DNA of 64,000 bases from Photobacterium sp. GJ3. GTDB taxonomy: Bacteria; Pseudomonadota; Gammaproteobacteria; Enterobacterales; Vibrionaceae. Shown here one piece after another: positions 28,519 through 36,724 of this stretch. The notes below the pieces were generated by a model, which was not told where the DNA came from, made no database searches, and was given only the letters and a program-made list of their open reading frames with translations. The first letter of the stretch is position 1. The number at the start of each line of letters is the position of its first letter. The translations under genes and the position numbers were made by a program. The stretch covers positions 310,001 through 374,000 of the forward strand of contig NZ_CP073578.1 of assembly GCF_018199995.1 (NCBI RefSeq), in the 5' to 3' direction.

Positions 28519-29484
28519 CTAACGAAATGCCGGGTCATTATTCATGTTCTGAATCATCTCCGGAGGTGACTGGCTCTGATAAATAACGGGCTGGGTCTGC
28601 TTCAGGGCTATGTCATTCTGCTCTTCTTCCGTGGCGGGAAAAGTGCCAGACACCGGGGTCTGGAAACTCCCCAATGGCGATGGCGTATTGTGCGTGCCTG
28701 CAAATGGTGCGACGCCCGTGACGTTTTGCCGTGCCTGTGTATCGCGGGGCAGGCCCAGCTTGTCCGGGACATCCGTATGCCGGTTGATCTGGCGGACATA
28801 ATTCGACACTTGGATACCCGCCAGTGCGTCATTGGCTGCGGTCGGACTGATCCCCAGCTCTGCCAGCCAGTCGAAGATCAGGGTGGCAGGAACAAACTGG
28901 CTGTAGCGGTCTGCTGCCCTTAAGTTACGCAGATCTTCCGGATTATTGACGATGGCCACGGTGATCCCAACCACTTCGCCTGCCTGATTGAAAACCGGGC
29001 CGCCGCTCATGCCGGACATCACTGGCGCATCACTCAGCGAATACAGACATTTGGTGTTGGTATCAATCACATCCTGCAGATATTTCCCCTGTCCCTGAAT
29101 GCTGGTGCCCAGCAAAGAGTGACCCAGATGGGTAACCGGCTGATCGGGATAAATCAGCCCCCAGGTCGGGATGGTGGCTGAATCGGCTCGGATCAGGGCC
29201 AGATCGCAGAGCGGGTGATAAATCACATCCCGGTTCCAGGCATACCGAGCGACGTGCTTGGCCGTGACCTGAAGCTGGGGCGTAATGGGTACGGCAGAGC
29301 CAAAACCACCCAGTAAAACCGGTACGCCAATGACCACTTGCCGGTTGGCGGCGTGGGACGGCGCCTGCGTGACGTCGCCATTGGCCGTGATACAACTGGT
29401 CAGGAAGATGACCAGTCCCACGACCAGAGATTGACCGGCCTGAAATTTCAGCAACCGGCGACAAAACTGCGCATTCAAACTCAT
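28519..29484 (-). CDS. lipoprotein trypsin-like serine protease
   Basis: 321 residues from ATG 29484, which has GGGGA seven bases upstream. The N-terminus is a lipoprotein signal with lipobox LTSC (Cys31). The S1 trypsin-fold triad can be placed: His77 in TAKHVAR, Asp94 in CDLALIR, Ser160 in SGMSGGPVF. There is no PDZ domain; the last 100 residues are Pro, Gln and Asn rich and look disordered. So it is a membrane-anchored periplasmic or surface protease, simpler than DegP. It lies between pyrBI and ridA, adjacent in E. coli. Substrate unknown. Confidence 0.82.
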   Translation of the reverse strand: MSLNAQFCRRLLKFQAGQSLVVGLVIFLTSCITANGDVTQAPSHAANRQVVIGVPVLLGGFGSAVPITPQLQVTAKHVARYAWNRDVIYHPLCDLALIRADSATIPTWGLIYPDQPVTHLGHSLLGTSIQGQGKYLQDVIDTNTKCLYSLSDAPVMSGMSGGPVFNQAGEVVGITVAIVNNPEDLRNLRAADRYSQFVPATLIFDWLAELGISPTAANDALAGIQVSNYVRQINRHTDVPDKLGLPRDTQARQNVTGVAPFAGTHNTPSPLGSFQTPVSGTFPATEEEQNDIALKQTQPVIYQSQSPPEMIQNMNNDPAFR

Positions 29485-29609
29485 GCAATGTCCCCGAAAC
29501 GAGCTTTTGATGAAAACAGGACGAATCACGTGCTGTTTTCCTGAGTCTAGTGAGCGGGGACAGGCGCAATTGTTGTTGAACTGAGAACGGCGGGCGTGTG
29601 CGGGAGAAA

Positions 29610-29648
29610 GCTTGAAAAACAATAAAGCCGACTCAGGGCTGAGTCGGC
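29610..29648 (-). terminator. terminator of pyrBI
   Basis: Perfect GCCGACTCAG/CTGAGTCGGC stem; on the minus strand it is followed by TTTATTGTTTTT. Confidence 0.85.
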
Positions 29649-29681
29649 ATTCTCAGTTTTGCCATCCGGGAAACCGGGGGA

Positions 29682-30146
29682 TTAGTGGTAATCGGTCACG
29701 ATATCGCGGGCAAAGACTTTCTCGCAGTATTTACATTTCAGGCGAACTTCTTCACGCTTCGTCAGTACTTTGAAGCTACTGTCGACGGGTTCGTTATGGG
29801 TAATACAGTTGGAGTTCGGGCATTTGAAAATGGCATGGATTTGATCGGGCAGCGACAGCGTCAGTTTCTTCACAACCTGATAGTCTTCAATCTGATTGAC
29901 GGTCGCATTCGGCGCATATAACGCCAGCTGATTGGCCAGTTCCTCATTCAGGAACACGTTTTCAATTTTGATCAGATCTTTGGTGCCCTGCGCGGAAGAC
30001 GGCAGATTCAAACCAATGGTGACGCGTTCTGAAGCTTCGTGCAGTTGAAATAACCGCAGCACTTTGATGCCGATGTTGGCAGGAATGTGGTCAATGACAG
30101 TGCCATTTTTAATGGCTTCGACCTGAAGCTGAGTATCTTTTGTCAT
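29682..30146 (-). CDS. pyrI: aspartate carbamoyltransferase regulatory subunit
   Basis: Binds CTP and ATP and transmits allosteric control to PyrB. 154 residues, with the structural zinc site formed by Cys109, Cys114, Cys138 and Cys141 (CPNSNC and CKYC), identical in spacing to E. coli. The N-terminal nucleotide-binding domain carries [16 protein letters not shown]. Fourteen bases downstream of pyrB, so co-transcribed and controlled by the upstream attenuator. Confidence 0.97.
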   Translation of the reverse strand: MTKDTQLQVEAIKNGTVIDHIPANIGIKVLRLFQLHEASERVTIGLNLPSSAQGTKDLIKIENVFLNEELANQLALYAPNATVNQIEDYQVVKKLTLSLPDQIHAIFKCPNSNCITHNEPVDSSFKVLTKREEVRLKCKYCEKVFARDIVTDYH

Positions 30147-30160
30147 GATGGGTCTCCTGC

Positions 30161-31090
30161 TTAAATTGTTTCGTTCAGGACCAGGGCCAGCAGCGCCTGG
30201 CGGGCATAGACGCCGTTCTCCGCCTGCTGGAAGTAGTATGCGTGCGGGGTTTTATCCACATCTGTCGTGATCTCATCCACCCGTGGCAGCGGATGCAGGA
30301 CTTTGAGATTGGCACGCGCATTGGCCAGCATGTCCGCATTCAGAATATAAGCCGCTTTCATATGGGCATACTCGGATTCATCGAAGCGTTCTTTCTGCAC
30401 GCGGGTCATGTACAACACGTCCAGCTCCGGGATCACATCTTCCATTTGGGTGTGCAGGCTGTACTGAATCCCGGCATCGTCCAGTTCTTCGCAGATATAA
30501 TCCGGCATCGCCAGCGCTTCCGGGGCGATGAAGAAAAAGCGGATGTTGTTGAATTTTGACAGAGCCTGCGTCAGCGAGTGCACGGTGCGGCCATATTTCA
30601 AATCACCGACAAAGGCGACATTGAGGTTATCCAGACGGCCTTGTGTTTCGGCAATACTGAACAGATCCAGCAAAGTCTGCGTCGGATGCTGATTGGCACC
30701 ATCACCGGCATTGATCACCGGCACTTTACCGGAAAACTCGGAGGCCAGACGGGCCGCACCTTCCTGCGGGTGGCGCATAACGAAGGCATCCACATAAGAG
30801 GTGATGACCTGCACAGAGTCAATCAGGGTTTCGCCTTTCTTGGCCAGTGAGGTATTACCGCCGCTGTCAAAGCCAATCACGCTGCCGCCCAGCCGCTGAA
30901 TGGCGGTTTCGAAAGACAGACGGGTCCGGGTTGATGGCTCGAAGAAGCAACTGGCAATGACCTTGTGTTTCAACAGCTCAGGATTCGGGCTTTTCTTCAG
31001 CTGGGTTGCCGTTTCCACGATAAGCTCGAGTTCGCTGCGACTAAGCTCGGGGATTGAAATAATGTGCTTATGGTATAGCGAATTCGCCAT
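30161..31090 (-). CDS. pyrB: aspartate carbamoyltransferase catalytic subunit
   Basis: First committed pyrimidine step: carbamoyl phosphate plus aspartate to carbamoyl aspartate. 309 residues (E. coli 310 or 311). Carbamoyl-phosphate loop in [12 protein letters not shown]; the 80s loop SLAKKGET with the lysine reaching the neighbouring active site; HPLPRVDEI near the C-terminus. Start at 31090, about 80 bases after the attenuator. Its expression should follow UTP level through the leader described at 31153-31271. Confidence 0.97.
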   Translation of the reverse strand: MANSLYHKHIISIPELSRSELELIVETATQLKKSPNPELLKHKVIASCFFEPSTRTRLSFETAIQRLGGSVIGFDSGGNTSLAKKGETLIDSVQVITSYVDAFVMRHPQEGAARLASEFSGKVPVINAGDGANQHPTQTLLDLFSIAETQGRLDNLNVAFVGDLKYGRTVHSLTQALSKFNNIRFFFIAPEALAMPDYICEELDDAGIQYSLHTQMEDVIPELDVLYMTRVQKERFDESEYAHMKAAYILNADMLANARANLKVLHPLPRVDEITTDVDKTPHAYYFQQAENGVYARQALLALVLNETI

Positions 31091-31152
31091 GACGCTTTCC
31101 CTCTTTTAGGCTGGAACGAGTTGCTGCAAATCTGTCTCACCTGACGTGCAGG

Positions 31153-31184
31153 CAAAAAAAAGCCCCCTGAGATCAGGAGGCTTC
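31153..31184 (-). terminator. pyrBI attenuator
   Basis: On the minus strand AAGCCTCCTGA pairs with TCAGGGGGCTT and is followed by eight or more T residues. It lies between the leader promoter and pyrB and contains the leader-peptide stop codon. This is the layout of the UTP-sensitive E. coli pyrBI attenuator. Confidence 0.82.
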
Positions 31185-31271
31185 TGGATTCAGATCCGGA
31201 GAAACAAAAACGGCATCGCTCGCCGTCAACCGGCGGCATCGCAACGGATTGTGCAGTGCGTTTGGGGCCAT
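31173..31271 (-). CDS. pyrL: pyrBI leader peptide (PyrL-like)
   Basis: A 32-codon ORF on the minus strand from ATG 31271, with GAGAG six bases upstream. It begins MAPNALHNPL and ends NPEAS, and its TGA falls inside the 5' arm of the attenuator. Midway the mRNA runs GCCGUUUUUGUUUC, a U-rich tract preceded by a GC-rich hairpin, as expected for the UTP-sensitive pause site. When UTP is low, polymerase should pause there, the trailing ribosome should catch up and disrupt the terminator, and pyrBI is read. The peptide itself differs from E. coli PyrL; the mechanism is inferred by layout. Confidence 0.72.
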   Translation of the reverse strand: MAPNALHNPLRCRRLTASDAVFVSPDLNPEAS

Positions 31272-31301
31272 TTTTTGCTCTCGCTGGACAAATTGCGGAG
31301 G

Positions 31302-31330
31302 ATTATACCGTCATTTACCCGGGGCGCAAG
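31302..31330 (-). promoter_or_regulatory. pyrBI promoter
   Basis: Minus strand: consensus -10 TATAAT (31302-31307) with TTGCGC 16 bases upstream as -35. It is about 30 bases ahead of the leader ATG. Confidence 0.7.
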
Positions 31331-31353
31331 CGTTTGCCTGCTGGCTTGGCGGA

Positions 31354-32358
31354 TTAACTGCCCAGCGTGGCGACCATCACAGCTTTGATCGTGTGCATCC
31401 GGTTTTCTGCCTGATCAAAGACAATCGAGTGTTCCGACTCAAACACGTCTTCTGTCACTTCCAGACCGGAAAGCCCATACTTCTCGGCGACTTCCTTACC
31501 GACACTGGTTTCGTCGTTATGAAAAGCAGGCAGGCAGTGCATGAATTTCACTTTAGGATTACCGGTGGCCTGAAGCACCTGAGTGTTGATCTGGTAAGGC
31601 AGCATGGTTTTGACCCGTTGATCCCAGGCTGAAGCTGCTTCGCCCATAGAAACCCACACATCGGTATACAGGAAATCACAGCCATGAACGCCTTCCTCAA
31701 CGGATTCGGTCAGGGTGATTTGGGCGCCGGTCTCTTTGGCAATCGCCTGACACTGACTGACCAGCTCGGCTTCAGGCCAGTAATCTTTCGGCGCCACCAG
31801 ACGGATATCCATCCCCATTTTGGCGGCGCCGACCATCAGAGAGTTGCCCATATTGTTTCGCGCATCGCCCAGATAGGCGAACTTGATGTCCTGTAAATTT
31901 TTTCCGGTGCTGTGCTCTTGCATGGTCAGAAAATCGGCCAGAATCTGGGTGGGATGAAACTCATCGGTCAGACCATTCCAGACCGGTACACCCGCGTATT
32001 TCCCCAGTTCTTCCACAACCGACTGACCAAAACCACGGTACTGGATGCCGTCATACATGCGACCCAGCACGCGTGCGGTATCTTTCATTGATTCCTTGTG
32101 CCCGATCTGACTGCCCGAAGGGCCCAGGTAAGACACGCGTGCGCCCTGATCAAAAGCTGCAACTTCAAAGGCGCATCGGGTCCGGGTGGAGGACTTCTCA
32201 AAAATCAGCGCGATGTTTTTACCCGTCAGCTGGGGTTGCTCGAAACCACCGTACTTGGCTTTTTTCAGCTCTGCGGAAAGAGACAGCAGATACCCGATTT
32301 CTTGTGAAGTGAAATCCAGCAGCTTGAGAAAATTCCGGTTGCGCAGATTAAATGCCAT
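31354..32358 (-). CDS. argF: ornithine carbamoyltransferase
   Basis: Makes citrulline from ornithine and carbamoyl phosphate in arginine synthesis. 334 residues. Carbamoyl-phosphate loop [10 protein letters not shown], ornithine loop and the catalytic HCLPAFH. Start at 32358 with GAGGA ahead. Two ARG boxes lie 70-107 bases upstream, so ArgR repression is expected. The argF-rraB divergent pair and nearness to pyrBI repeat the E. coli argI neighbourhood; both carbamoyltransferases of the cell compete for the same substrate and sit side by side. Confidence 0.97.
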   Translation of the reverse strand: MAFNLRNRNFLKLLDFTSQEIGYLLSLSAELKKAKYGGFEQPQLTGKNIALIFEKSSTRTRCAFEVAAFDQGARVSYLGPSGSQIGHKESMKDTARVLGRMYDGIQYRGFGQSVVEELGKYAGVPVWNGLTDEFHPTQILADFLTMQEHSTGKNLQDIKFAYLGDARNNMGNSLMVGAAKMGMDIRLVAPKDYWPEAELVSQCQAIAKETGAQITLTESVEEGVHGCDFLYTDVWVSMGEAASAWDQRVKTMLPYQINTQVLQATGNPKVKFMHCLPAFHNDETSVGKEVAEKYGLSGLEVTEDVFESEHSIVFDQAENRMHTIKAVMVATLGS

Positions 32359-32426
32359 AGCTTGTCCTCGTGTTCATGACTTCAGCGAACACTGAATCGC
32401 AGTGTTATGTGTGAAAATGTGCAATT

Positions 32427-32465
32427 TATGAATAATTATCCATAAAATATGAAATTATATATGGT
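32427..32465 (-). promoter_or_regulatory. tandem ARG boxes (ArgR operator) of argF
   Basis: Two 18-bp boxes separated by 3 bp: TATGAATAATTATCCATA (32427-32444) and TATGAAATTATATATGGT (32448-32465). The first matches the E. coli ARG-box consensus very closely, and the 3-bp spacing is the canonical one. Confidence 0.85.
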
Positions 32466-32617
32466 TGTGTCAATCGAAAAAACAACCTGAAAATTGGTGC
32501 GGTTCATCCCGTGTTGAACCGGCCTGTATTGAGGATGGAAATCCGCGAGAATCCATGCCATATTGGCGGCCAATTTCGTACATACTTTGGTCGGCAGACC
32601 TTACTTGGAGAGACCCC

Positions 32618-33007
32618 ATGTCTTATGCAGAATTGATTGAAGAGCAGAAGGAAGAGACTCGCGAGATTATTGAGTCCCTGCTGGAAGATGGCAGTGATCC
32701 TGATGCGCTGTATTCGATTGAGCACCACTTCTCTGCAGATACCTTTGCGCAGCTGGAAGGCGCGGCTGCAGAAGCCTTTAAAATGGGCTTTGAAGTCATG
32801 GATGCAGAAGAGCTTGAGCTGGATCCGGAAGACGGTGGCGGTAAAGTTGTCTGTTTTGATGCCGTGATGGAATCTGCACTGGATGCCGAACTGATCGACG
32901 CTCAGGTGCTGAAGCTGGTTGAGCTGGCGCAGAAATACAATATTGACTACGACGGCTGGGGCACTTACTTCGAGTCCGGCGAAGACGATGAAGGCGAAGA
33001 CGCTTAA
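32618..33007 (+). CDS. rraB: ribonuclease E inhibitor RraB
   Basis: Binds RNase E and modulates degradosome action. 129 residues, strongly acidic. Starts [14 protein letters not shown] from ATG 32618 with TTGGAGAG upstream; ends in an Asp/Glu run (EDDEGEDA). The central [21 protein letters not shown] and [14 protein letters not shown] are family-typical. E. coli RraB (YjgD, 138 residues) is also next to the ornithine carbamoyltransferase gene argI. Ends at a strong bidirectional terminator. Confidence 0.94.
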   Translation: MSYAELIEEQKEETREIIESLLEDGSDPDALYSIEHHFSADTFAQLEGAAAEAFKMGFEVMDAEELELDPEDGGGKVVCFDAVMESALDAELIDAQVLKLVELAQKYNIDYDGWGTYFESGEDDEGEDA

Positions 33008-33070
33008 TTTTCTTCGGTGATGGGATAGGTTTCACCTGCCATCAGGGGCCGCAAAGACTGGCCATGATTC

Positions 33071-33103
33071 AAAAAATCCCCCGACCCGTCGGGGGATTTT
33101 TTT
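33071..33103. terminator. bidirectional terminator between rraB and nrtR
   Basis: ATCCCCCGAC/GTCGGGGGAT stem with A and T runs at both sides. Confidence 0.88.
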
Positions 33104-33163
33104 ATCTGTTGTTTCAGTTTTTCCGGGAAACATCAGACAGTAAAGGTTGTATTGGAACCATCT

Positions 33164-33862
33164 TTACAGGCTGAGGTTACGCTCGAAAAGAACGATATCC
33201 ACATCGGGTTTTAAGGTATAGAGCTGCGCCAGTCGGCCACCGGATTTCACTTTTTCATCCAGCGCTTCAAACATGCCGCTGGCCTCGATGCGTCTGACCA
33301 GGCTCTTACGCTGAATGGGCTTGGCAATGATCGCTTCAATGGCGGACTTGAGCTGTCCGATGGTGAACTGCTCGGGCAGGCAGTAGACCGGGATCATCGA
33401 ATACAGGGCCTTCTGCTGTAAGCGCTCTTTGGCTTTTTCGATGATGTGTTTGTGATCAAATGCGACGGCAAGATCAGGTAAGTCACTCAGATCGACCCAT
33501 TGAACGTCATCTACGGCGTCGATTTGTGTTGCAATCTGCTGTGGAGAAATTAAAGCGTAATACACCAGCGTCACGCTGAACCCTCTTGGATCGCGGTTGA
33601 TCCCAGAGAAGGCTTGCAACTGTTCCAGATATTGAGGTGCTACGCTGGTTTTCTCTTTGATCTTCCTGAGCGCACTCATCTCTGTATTGTCGTCTGAATC
33701 GACATCCACAAAGCCGCCAGGCAATCCCCACCGACCTTGAAAAGGCGCATTGGCTCGTTTAACCAGCAGCACTTTCAGGCTGCCCTGCAAAATTGTAAAC
33801 AGCACACTGTCCACCGTGAACAGTGGTTTTTTGTATTGATTTAAATCGTAATCAAGCGCCAT
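33164..33862 (-). CDS. nrtR: NrtR-type Nudix-related transcriptional regulator of NAD metabolism
   Basis: 232 residues: an N-terminal Nudix-fold domain (about 12-145) and a C-terminal winged helix (about 155-228). The Nudix box is degenerate, with the catalytic REUxEE replaced by RKIKEK after GGFVDVDSDDNTEMSAL, which is typical of NrtR repressors that sense ADP-ribose or related NAD products instead of hydrolysing them. The gene diverges from prs2-nadV and three palindromic GTGTC-N5-GACAC-like sites lie between them. Regulation of both directions is therefore expected. The family role is known; the ligand for this protein is inferred. Confidence 0.88.
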   Translation of the reverse strand: MALDYDLNQYKKPLFTVDSVLFTILQGSLKVLLVKRANAPFQGRWGLPGGFVDVDSDDNTEMSALRKIKEKTSVAPQYLEQLQAFSGINRDPRGFSVTLVYYALISPQQIATQIDAVDDVQWVDLSDLPDLAVAFDHKHIIEKAKERLQQKALYSMIPVYCLPEQFTIGQLKSAIEAIIAKPIQRKSLVRRIEASGMFEALDEKVKSGGRLAQLYTLKPDVDIVLFERNLSL

Positions 33863-33874
33863 GAGAGTCTTATT

Positions 33875-33893
33875 TTGTGTCTTTTCGACACAA
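33875..33893. promoter_or_regulatory. NrtR-like operator, site 1
   Basis: Perfect palindrome TTGTGTC-TTTTC-GACACAA, 12 bases upstream of the nrtR start; probably autoregulatory. Confidence 0.72.
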
Positions 33894-33951
33894 TAACGAA
33901 TTCTGACTGCTCATTCAAACAAAGCGGGAGAAGGATAAAAAACTGAATCAA

Positions 33952-33970
33952 TAGTGTCTTTGGGACGTAA
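33952..33970. promoter_or_regulatory. NrtR-like operator, site 2 (degenerate)
   Basis: TAGTGTC-TTTGG-GACGTAA, with four of five core positions matching on the right half. It lies midway between nrtR and prs2. Confidence 0.5.
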
Positions 33971-34006
33971 AGATGTTGATCCACCGAATCTTGTTTGTTA
34001 CTTTAT

Positions 34007-34025
34007 TTGTGTCTTAGGGACATTA
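34007..34025. promoter_or_regulatory. NrtR-like operator, site 3
   Basis: TTGTGTC-TTAGG-GACATTA, 13 bases upstream of the prs2 start. Confidence 0.65.
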
Positions 34026-34038
34026 TCTGTGAGGGGTT

Positions 34039-34893
34039 ATGAAAATCATCAGTTTTGATGGTGCTGGCAACACCAAAGAAGTGGCATATGAAGCATTTAC
34101 ATTCTCCGGTGGGGAGGAGCACATTCGTTTCGAGCCATCAGATTTTGCTCAAAGTGAGAAGATACGGCTGATTGTCAGAGCCTCGGATGCCTCACAGATC
34201 ATGCGACTCTTCATGGCTGTTGATGCATTAAAAAGGTTGCGTATGGAACGAACATCAATTGAGTTGCTCTTGCCCTATTTTCCTTATGCACGTCAGGACC
34301 GGGTCTGTGTTGCGGGTGAAGCGCTGGGCGCAAAAGTCATGGCCTCACTGATCAACTCGCTTCACCTCAATCAAGTCACCGTGTGGGATGCCCATAGCGA
34401 TGTCGTCCCGGCGTTATTGGACCGGGTTGAAAATGTTTCGCAGGTCACACTGATTGAGCAGTTTCCAGCTTTGCGAGCGCAACTGAGCCGCGGTGAGCTC
34501 GTTCTGGTGTCGCCGGATGCTGGCGCCAGCAAAAAAACGATCAAAATTGCGGAGCACTTTGGCGGTGAGCCAGAAGTGGTTCAGGCACAGAAAGTCCGTG
34601 ATCTGAAAACCGGAGATATCCTGCAAACTCAGGTACTGGGCGAGGTCAGGGGAAAAGACGTGCTGATCGCCGATGATATCTGTGACGGAGGCCGAACCTT
34701 CACCGAGCTGGCGAAAGTGCTGAAGGCACAAGGGGCCAAGTCGGTTGCCCTCTATGTCACTCACGGCATCTTTTCTCAGGGGCTGGCTGTTTTTGCTGGT
34801 CTGATCGACACCATTTACACCACGAATTCTTGCCGCGACAAAGCGGACTTTATCCAGCACAGCGATGTGCAACTTGAAATGATTGAACTTTAA
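34039..34893 (+). CDS. ribose-phosphate pyrophosphokinase paralogue of the NadV operon
   Basis: Short PRPP synthetase-like protein, 284 residues versus about 315 for housekeeping Prs. It keeps the ATP-side LLPYFPYARQDRV with its arginine and the PRPP loop VLIADDICDGGRTF, and the flexible-loop region. It would make PRPP from ribose 5-phosphate and ATP, the co-substrate of the next gene. Together with nrtR and nadV this is the recognised Vibrio/Shewanella NAD-salvage unit; the housekeeping prs should be elsewhere on the chromosome. Stop and the nadV start are 10 bases apart. Confidence 0.88.
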   Translation: MKIISFDGAGNTKEVAYEAFTFSGGEEHIRFEPSDFAQSEKIRLIVRASDASQIMRLFMAVDALKRLRMERTSIELLLPYFPYARQDRVCVAGEALGAKVMASLINSLHLNQVTVWDAHSDVVPALLDRVENVSQVTLIEQFPALRAQLSRGELVLVSPDAGASKKTIKIAEHFGGEPEVVQAQKVRDLKTGDILQTQVLGEVRGKDVLIADDICDGGRTFTELAKVLKAQGAKSVALYVTHGIFSQGLAVFAGLIDTIYTTNSCRDKADFIQHSDVQLEMIEL

Positions 34894-34903
34894 GGAGCAC
34901 CTC

Positions 34904-36499
34904 ATGACCATTACCGCAGCCAGCATGCAGAAAGATGTGTATAAAGAGTTTCACAGCCGTGCCTATCACCCGGATGTCACGGAGGTGTATGCGAACTATA
35001 CGTCCCGCAGTGGCAAGTTAAGCAATGTCGAAAATAACGACAAAGTAGCCTTTGTCGGCCTGCAATACTTTATCAAAAGTTACCTGCAGGAAGAGTGGCA
35101 GGCCTTCTTTGCGGCAGACAAAGAGAGCGCAGTAGCAAACCACAGACGGATTATGAGTGCCATGCTGGGCTACCCTGTGGATGTCAGCTATCTGGAAGCT
35201 TTGCATGATCTGGGCTATTTGCCGTTAAGGGTGAAAGCGTTACCGGAAGGCACGCTGGTGCCTTATCAGGTGCCGCCAATCACCATTGTGAACACCAAAC
35301 CAGGCTTTGAGTGGCTCACAAACATGATTGAGACCGTCCTCAGCTGTGAAAACTGGCCGATTCAAACCAGCGCCACCACGTCTGTGGCATACCTGAAAGT
35401 CTTCCGGGAGTTTGCGGAAAAAACAGGACTGCCAGCCGAGATCGTCCCTTTTCAGGGCCATGATTTCAGCTTTCGCGGCATGTTCGGTAAACACGCCGCG
35501 GCGATGAGTGGTTTCGGGCATCTGGCATCGGGGCTGGTGGGAACCGACACCATTCCTGCGGTGCTCTTTGCCGAAAAATATTATGGTTCAAATGTGGATG
35601 AGGAGCTGGTGGGATGCTCAGTCGATGCGACGGAACACTCGGTCACCTGTTCCTGGATACTCGAAGGCGAAATTGAGTTTTTCCGTTATCTGATGCGGGA
35701 ACAGTCACCGACGGGCATTCTCAGCGTGGTATCAGACACCTGGGATTTCTGGAAACTGGTGACGGACTATCTGCCACAACTGAAAGAAGAGATCATGGCC
35801 CGCGAGGGGACTGTGGTGATTCGCCCGGATTCCGGCGATCCGGTGAAAATTCTGACGGGTTATCGGATGTCGCCCGTGTCTGATTACAGTGAACTGGTCA
35901 ACACACAGCAAGAGGCAGAAAAAGCGGCTGTGCGTGAAGGGTACGAAGCCTATCGTTGGCAGGGGGAATACTTCGGGGTGGTCGAAGGCGACACGCAACG
36001 GCTTGAGCACTGTGAAATCAAGGGACTTATTGAGTGCTTGTGGGACACCTTTGGTGGCACATTCACCGACAAAGGCTATAAATTGCTGGATGATCATATC
36101 GGTGCCATTTATGGGGATGCGATTACCCTGACTCGCCAGCGTCAGATTCTGCAGCGGCTCATGGACAAAGGGTTCGCCTCCAAAGTGGTACTGGGAATTG
36201 GCTCATTCAGCTATCAGTATGTCACGCGGGATACCCATGGTTCAGCGGTGAAAGCAACCAGCGTTGTGAAAGGCAACCAGCGGGTTGCGATTTTCAAAGA
36301 ACCTAAAACTGACAGTAAAAAACGATCGGCAAAAGGCTTACTCAAAGTGGATCGTGTCGATGGCGAACTGGTGTGCTTTGACAACGTGACCGAAGCCGAG
36401 GAGCAGCAAGGATTATTGCAGGTTGTTTTTGAAGACGGACAACTGGTGAAAGAGACGACGCTTCGCGATATCCGGGGGCTGATCAGCACGCAGATTTAA
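34904..36499 (+). CDS. nadV: nicotinamide phosphoribosyltransferase NadV
   Basis: Condenses nicotinamide with PRPP to give NMN, a direct non-deamidating route back to NAD. 531 residues from ATG 34904 with AAGGAG eight bases ahead. The NAMPT fold shows FQGHDFSFRGMFG (substrate arginine and phenylalanine region), VIRPDSGDP with the PRPP-binding residues, and GDAITLTRQRQIL near the C-terminus. It resembles Haemophilus, phage and animal NAMPT. It works with the PRPP synthetase encoded immediately upstream, and both should be repressed by NrtR. Confidence 0.95.
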   Translation: MTITAASMQKDVYKEFHSRAYHPDVTEVYANYTSRSGKLSNVENNDKVAFVGLQYFIKSYLQEEWQAFFAADKESAVANHRRIMSAMLGYPVDVSYLEALHDLGYLPLRVKALPEGTLVPYQVPPITIVNTKPGFEWLTNMIETVLSCENWPIQTSATTSVAYLKVFREFAEKTGLPAEIVPFQGHDFSFRGMFGKHAAAMSGFGHLASGLVGTDTIPAVLFAEKYYGSNVDEELVGCSVDATEHSVTCSWILEGEIEFFRYLMREQSPTGILSVVSDTWDFWKLVTDYLPQLKEEIMAREGTVVIRPDSGDPVKILTGYRMSPVSDYSELVNTQQEAEKAAVREGYEAYRWQGEYFGVVEGDTQRLEHCEIKGLIECLWDTFGGTFTDKGYKLLDDHIGAIYGDAITLTRQRQILQRLMDKGFASKVVLGIGSFSYQYVTRDTHGSAVKATSVVKGNQRVAIFKEPKTDSKKRSAKGLLKVDRVDGELVCFDNVTEAEEQQGLLQVVFEDGQLVKETTLRDIRGLISTQI

Positions 36500-36526
36500 A
36501 GGACGTTTATTTTTATCTCTGATTGA

Positions 36527-36551
36527 AAAGCTGGCATGGCCAGCTTTTATT
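36527..36551 (+). terminator. terminator of prs2-nadV
   Basis: AAAAGCTGGC/GCCAGCTTTT stem with a short loop, then ATTTAAT. Confidence 0.75.
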
Positions 36552-36724
36552 TAATAAAGATACTACGTGAATCCGAGGTTATTTTTGAGCAGGAAATGGA
36601 ATCAAGGTTTGAAAAAAAGAGTTAAAGTCATTTGAATTCAGTCAAACAAGTTGCACTGAACTTTCAGACCCGATTATCTTGTGGATTTTTATTTTTACAA
36701 AATAATCGATAAGGGCTGCAGTTC

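Noticed and set aside
30997-31239. 80-codon minus-strand frame running from the pyr leader into pyrB
   Set aside because: Starts at an internal ATG, overlaps pyrB out of frame and has no good ribosome-binding site. The 32-codon ORF from 31271 fits an attenuation leader better.
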